From Bacteroidia bacterium (GTDB lineage: Bacteria; Bacteroidota; Bacteroidia; NS11-12g; UBA9320): DNA of 8,016 bases. The notes under the pieces were generated by a model. It worked only from the letters and a program-made list of their open reading frames with translations, was not told where the DNA came from and did no database searches. Each line of letters starts with the position of its first letter. Position 1 is the first letter of the stretch. Of the stretch, positions 4,992 to 8,016 are shown one piece after another. The stretch covers positions 1 through 8,016 of the forward strand of contig JABDQY010000104.1 in NCBI GenBank assembly GCA_013042025.1, read 5' to 3'. The translations under genes and the position numbers were made by a program.

Positions 4992-7043
4992 TTATTCTCC
5001 TGGCTTTACAAAAGCATATTCTTCAGCAAAACGTAGCATCTGAGCTACATAATCCTCTTCTCCTACTTCTAAGTCTACGAAATTACCTTCATCATCGAAC
5101 TGTGCAGTCAGGCGAGGTTGAACAAATCCACTATAAGGTGCAAGGTTTAAACTTTCATATCGTTCTTTTACTTCTTTATGAATCGCAGCATCAACTTTAA
5201 CGCCATATCCTTCTACTAAAGCTTCTGCTGCTGCATAGTCACCTTCAGATTTAATTCTTTGAATTTCTTTAAGAAGCTCACCAAAAATATCTCTCAACTT
5301 AGCATAATCATTTACTACAAAGTATGTTTTACCCTCAACCACTTTCTTCTCAATTACATTTTCTTGCATACCCTTCTCGTATGCCCAACTAGCATTTAAC
5401 TGTCTATTACGCATATGGTCCTCCTCAATGTTTTCACCTTCATCTAAACGACGAAGTTGTAACATCATTCCGTTTGCGATATAGCTATCATATTCAGCCA
5501 TACCAACATCAAGGTTTGGCATTAATCCAAGTTCAACTAGCTTATTATCATAGATATAGTAAAGAGCAACTAGATCAGCACGAGCTTCTTCTAGCGTATT
5601 GCTATAGTTTTTAAGTGTTTCTTTTGGTGTTCCAATTCCTTCATTTATTTTTCCAGAAGCATGTCCAATAACTTCGTGCATGGCAGTATGCATTTTACTT
5701 GACAGCTTGCCATGTTCTTTAATTCTTGATTTCACATCTTCATCTAAATAAAATTCATTCACAGAACTTCCTCCACTTGACGAATTGTAAGCTTCAACTA
5801 TGTTTCCTAAACTTATTGATTTTGAGCCATGGGTGCTTCTTATCCAATTACTATTTGGAAGGTTAATTCCAATTGGAGTTGCAGGAGCTGCATCACCTGC
5901 TTCCATTGCAGCATTAATAACTCGGTAACTAACACCAACTACATTTTCCTTTTTGTGCTCGTCCATTATAGAACTATTGTCTTCAAAATACTGTGCGTTC
6001 TCACTTAAAACTGCCATTCTTTTTGAAGCCTCCATGTCATTCACTTGAATGACACCTTCAAATGCACCTTTATATCCAATTGCATCTCCGTATACTTCTA
6101 TAAATCCTAATATGAAATCAATATCTCCTTCGGTACTATTTACCCAATTAATATTCGTTTTATCCCATTGCTTTAAGTCTCCAGTTCTAAAATATTCTAT
6201 TAGCATTCCAATATGATTTGCTTGAGCCTCATTTTCTGCAACACCTTTAGCTTTTTCAAGCCAACCAATCATCGCATCCATGGCTTCTCCGTATAAGCCA
6301 CCTGACTTGTATGTTAAATCAACTAGCTCTCCGTCCATTTTAACCAATCTAGAATTCAAACCGTATTCAATTGGTTCCTTTTCTCCTGAAACACCCATTG
6401 CTTTGTAGTGAGCAATAGCCTCTTCTTCACCTACTCCATCTCCATAATAGTTATTAGCAGACAAAGCTACTTTGTCGACTCCTTTATCCTTTATTACTTT
6501 TTTTGCGTCAACAGCAGGATCAAAAATTACTTGAACTAGCTTAGCGATCATTTGCTCTCCAGTTTCTCCTTCCAAAGTAGGCCAAGAGGCATCTTTAGTA
6601 TTTGCTACCAATTCTTCAAAATACGTTTTATCAAATTTGGGTTCTAACTTTTTCTCTGCATAATGATGGTGAATACCATTGCTAAACCAAACACGTTTAA
6701 GATAAACTTCAAATTCTTCCCAATTTTCGCCAGATTTTTCGCCATCGTATTTTTGATAAATCTCCTCTAATGTTCTCTTTATTTGAATATTATGCTTGTA
6801 GTTTTGTGCATAAATTATCTCTCTTCCACTTAATGCAGCTTGAGATAAATAGTAAACCAATTCTTTTTGTTTCGTAGTTAAATCCTCAATACCTGAGGCA
6901 TCGTAAGACAATATTTTTAAGTCAGCAAATCGATTGGGATCTTTCTCTTCAGCAACAGCTGTAGAGCTCGAATTATCATTTTGTTTTGTATTGCATGCAA
7001 AAAGAGCAGCTGCAACTAAGAGTATTAAAGAAAACTTTTTCAT
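4992..7043 (-). CDS. Dipeptidyl peptidase III-like zinc lipoprotein (peptidase family M49)
   Basis: This is a zinc exopeptidase family that removes dipeptides from the N-terminus of short peptides. The product has 683 residues. It starts with a lipoprotein signal peptide: MKKFSLILLVAAALFAC with the lipobox LFAC, the lipidated residue being Cys17. A Ser/Asn-rich linker follows (about 18-35), so the enzyme is probably anchored to a membrane facing the periplasm or surface. The M49 motif HEVIGH is at 456-461 (zinc ligands His456 and His461, catalytic Glu457). The second motif EEARAD is at 485-490 and supplies the third ligand, probably Glu486. The short spacing between motifs is of the bacterial type; the human enzyme has a longer insert. 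Other family marks are GINLPNSNWIR at 392-402 and SGFVQPRLT at 638-646. It is probably a monocistronic unit, with 124 bp upstream and 58 bp downstream before the next genes on the same strand. A role in peptide use or turnover in the envelope is likely but not proven. Confidence 0.93.
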   Translation of the reverse strand: MKKFSLILLVAAALFACNTKQNDNSSSTAVAEEKDPNRFADLKILSYDASGIEDLTTKQKELVYYLSQAALSGREIIYAQNYKHNIQIKRTLEEIYQKYDGEKSGENWEEFEVYLKRVWFSNGIHHHYAEKKLEPKFDKTYFEELVANTKDASWPTLEGETGEQMIAKLVQVIFDPAVDAKKVIKDKGVDKVALSANNYYGDGVGEEEAIAHYKAMGVSGEKEPIEYGLNSRLVKMDGELVDLTYKSGGLYGEAMDAMIGWLEKAKGVAENEAQANHIGMLIEYFRTGDLKQWDKTNINWVNSTEGDIDFILGFIEVYGDAIGYKGAFEGVIQVNDMEASKRMAVLSENAQYFEDNSSIMDEHKKENVVGVSYRVINAAMEAGDAAPATPIGINLPNSNWIRSTHGSKSISLGNIVEAYNSSSGGSSVNEFYLDEDVKSRIKEHGKLSSKMHTAMHEVIGHASGKINEGIGTPKETLKNYSNTLEEARADLVALYYIYDNKLVELGLMPNLDVGMAEYDSYIANGMMLQLRRLDEGENIEEDHMRNRQLNASWAYEKGMQENVIEKKVVEGKTYFVVNDYAKLRDIFGELLKEIQRIKSEGDYAAAEALVEGYGVKVDAAIHKEVKERYESLNLAPYSGFVQPRLTAQFDDEGNFVDLEVGEEDYVAQMLRFAEEYAFVKPGE

Positions 7044-7167
7044 GTGAGTTAATTGAATGGCGAATTTAAGAAAAAGTGTGAGACTTAATTACTACAGGAG
7101 AGGAATTCTATTTACGAGCATTTAAATAGAATTAATTGAAATTGACTACGAAATAAATTGAGTTGAA
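7044..7167 (-). promoter_or_regulatory. Intergenic region upstream of the M49 peptidase gene
   Basis: These 124 bp separate the dehydrogenase stop from the peptidase start on the same strand and must hold the terminator of the first or the promoter of the second. The best -7-like sequence on the minus strand is TAAATTCG (complement of 7061-7068), one base off TAnnTTTG and 17 bp before the ATG. No -33 TTTG is visible at the right distance, so the promoter is only tentative. The region also carries the perfect inverted repeat listed separately. Confidence 0.3.
7104..7133. repeat. 11-bp perfect inverted repeat with an 8-base spacer
   Basis: AATTCTATTTA at 7104-7114 is the exact reverse complement of TAAATAGAATT at 7123-7133. 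Only one of the 11 pairs is G-C, and neither strand has a uridine tract after it, so it is a poor intrinsic terminator. It lies about 61 bp upstream of the peptidase ATG and 34 bp after the dehydrogenase stop. A binding site for a dimeric regulator of the peptidase gene is one reading; a weak terminator or AT-rich coincidence are others. Confidence 0.6.
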
Positions 7168-8016
7168 TTATGAAATGCCAAATCCAAATTTCTTCCCTAA
7201 TCCCTCAAGATCTTTTATAACCTTCTCATTTAATGGTATACCATTATCTGTTCGGTCTTCTTCAATTAAATATTCTTTCTCACCTGGCACATAGACCTGT
7301 TGATTAGAGTTCATTCGTTCTGCTGATTTAAACGAATCAATCCAATGATCTAAGCTTGATTTAAATTCATCCGTGTCTCTAAATCCTTCAACTTCCATTG
7401 CTCCAACAAAATGCCCTAATCCTTTACCCGGTAAATTTGGAAGCATAGGTAAAAAACTTACGAAAGGCGGAACCCACTTTCCATAGTTTGCACCGGAAAG
7501 AACTCCTGTAAGAACATCAACCAAACTTCCCAAAGCATATCCCTTATGGCTACTTAGTTCTTCTAGACTTCCAAGCGGTGTAAGCATCCCTCCGTCTTTC
7601 AACTCATCCACATTTTTGCTAGGATTACCTTGCTTATCTACCATCCAACCTAAAGGAATTTCTTTATTTTCTCTTCTAGCTATTTCAATTTTACCTCTAG
7701 CAACAGAAGCAGTTGCCAAATCAATTACCAGAGGTTTATTTCTCTCGGTAGGGAATGCATATGCTATAGGATTTGTGCCAAGCATAGCCTGCTTACTGTG
7801 CGTTGGCGGAATAAATGGCGTTGCATTGGTCATCGCCATTCCAATCATGTCATACGGTAAAGCCATCATAGCATGATATCCTGCTATTCCAAAATGATTA
7901 CTGTTTTGAATAGCTCCCCAACCAGAACCATATGATTTTGCCCGTTCAATTGCTATACCCATCGCTTTCGGTGCTACAATTAAACCAAGCCCACCGTCAC
8001 CATCTACGGTAAACGT
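7168..8016 (-). CDS. Malate/L-lactate dehydrogenase-family (Ldh_2) oxidoreductase, C-terminal part (runs off the right edge)
   Basis: The frame is open from the window edge to TAA at 7168, giving 282 visible codons. Family members have about 350 residues, so roughly the first 70-80 are missing. An internal ATG at 7962 is not the start, because conserved sequence (TFTVDGDGGLGLIVAPKAMG) precedes it. The family uses NAD(P)H to interconvert 2-oxoacids and 2-hydroxyacids (malate, lactate, sulfolactate, ureidoglycolate and others) and is unrelated to classical Rossmann-fold MDH/LDH. Visible motifs, numbered from the first visible codon: NSNHFG at 38-43 with the conserved histidine 41, GTNPIAYAFP at 80-89, DLATASVARGKIEIARR at 99-115, and KGYALGSLVDVLTGVLSGA at 158-176. 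The C-terminal VYVPGEKE segment is also typical. The substrate cannot be told from this part. It lies upstream of the peptidase gene on the same strand with a 124-bp gap, so cotranscription is uncertain. Confidence 0.92.
   Translation of the reverse strand, partial: TFTVDGDGGLGLIVAPKAMGIAIERAKSYGSGWGAIQNSNHFGIAGYHAMMALPYDMIGMAMTNATPFIPPTHSKQAMLGTNPIAYAFPTERNKPLVIDLATASVARGKIEIARRENKEIPLGWMVDKQGNPSKNVDELKDGGMLTPLGSLEELSSHKGYALGSLVDVLTGVLSGANYGKWVPPFVSFLPMLPNLPGKGLGHFVGAMEVEGFRDTDEFKSSLDHWIDSFKSAERMNSNQQVYVPGEKEYLIEEDRTDNGIPLNEKVIKDLEGLGKKFGFGIS

Noticed and set aside
7616..7876. Plus-strand open frame of 86 codons opposite the dehydrogenase gene
   Set aside because: It is antisense to strongly conserved dehydrogenase motifs; the hydrophobic look comes from the complement of that sequence.

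Overview
The window looks like ordinary chromosomal DNA of a Bacteroidota bacterium, probably Flavobacteriia-like. The evidence is AT-rich sequence, signal peptides ending in Ala-Gln, weak or absent Shine-Dalgarno sites before most genes, a TAnnTTTG-type promoter element, a short RsmI, a lipoprotein form of M49 dipeptidyl peptidase, and the AEKMPYP form of the Lnt active-site loop. I see no mobile element, CRISPR array, tRNA or rRNA.

Layout. (1) Positions 1-802, minus strand: the N-terminal 267 codons of a secreted, probably beta-propeller protein that runs off the left edge. (2) Positions 826-4127, plus strand: a tight four-gene cluster, rsmI (16S rRNA ribose methylation), lnt (apolipoprotein N-acyltransferase), lipB (octanoyltransferase) and a 130-residue membrane-anchored protein of unknown function. 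The first three overlap one another, and the fourth starts 12 bp after lipB. (3) Positions 4119-4933, minus strand: ung (uracil-DNA glycosylase), preceded by a 46-residue single-span membrane protein whose stop codon shares a base with the ung start; ung ends inside the last codons of the plus-strand cluster. (4) Positions 4992-7043, minus strand: a lipoprotein metallopeptidase of family M49 (dipeptidyl peptidase III-like). (5) Positions 7168-8016, minus strand: the C-terminal part of a malate/L-lactate dehydrogenase-family oxidoreductase that runs off the right edge.

How the genes relate. Lnt and LipB both transfer acyl groups, one to the N-terminus of lipoproteins and the other from acyl carrier protein to lipoyl domains. 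The M49 peptidase has a lipobox and would be a substrate of the lipoprotein maturation pathway that ends with Lnt. RsmI and Ung are housekeeping nucleic-acid enzymes.

No convincing new multi-gene system is visible. The points most worth following up are the small membrane gene coupled to ung, the conserved-looking unknown protein after lipB, the divergent pair of non-ATG starts 23 bp apart, the altered His-Pro loop of Ung, and an 11-bp perfect inverted repeat upstream of the peptidase gene.
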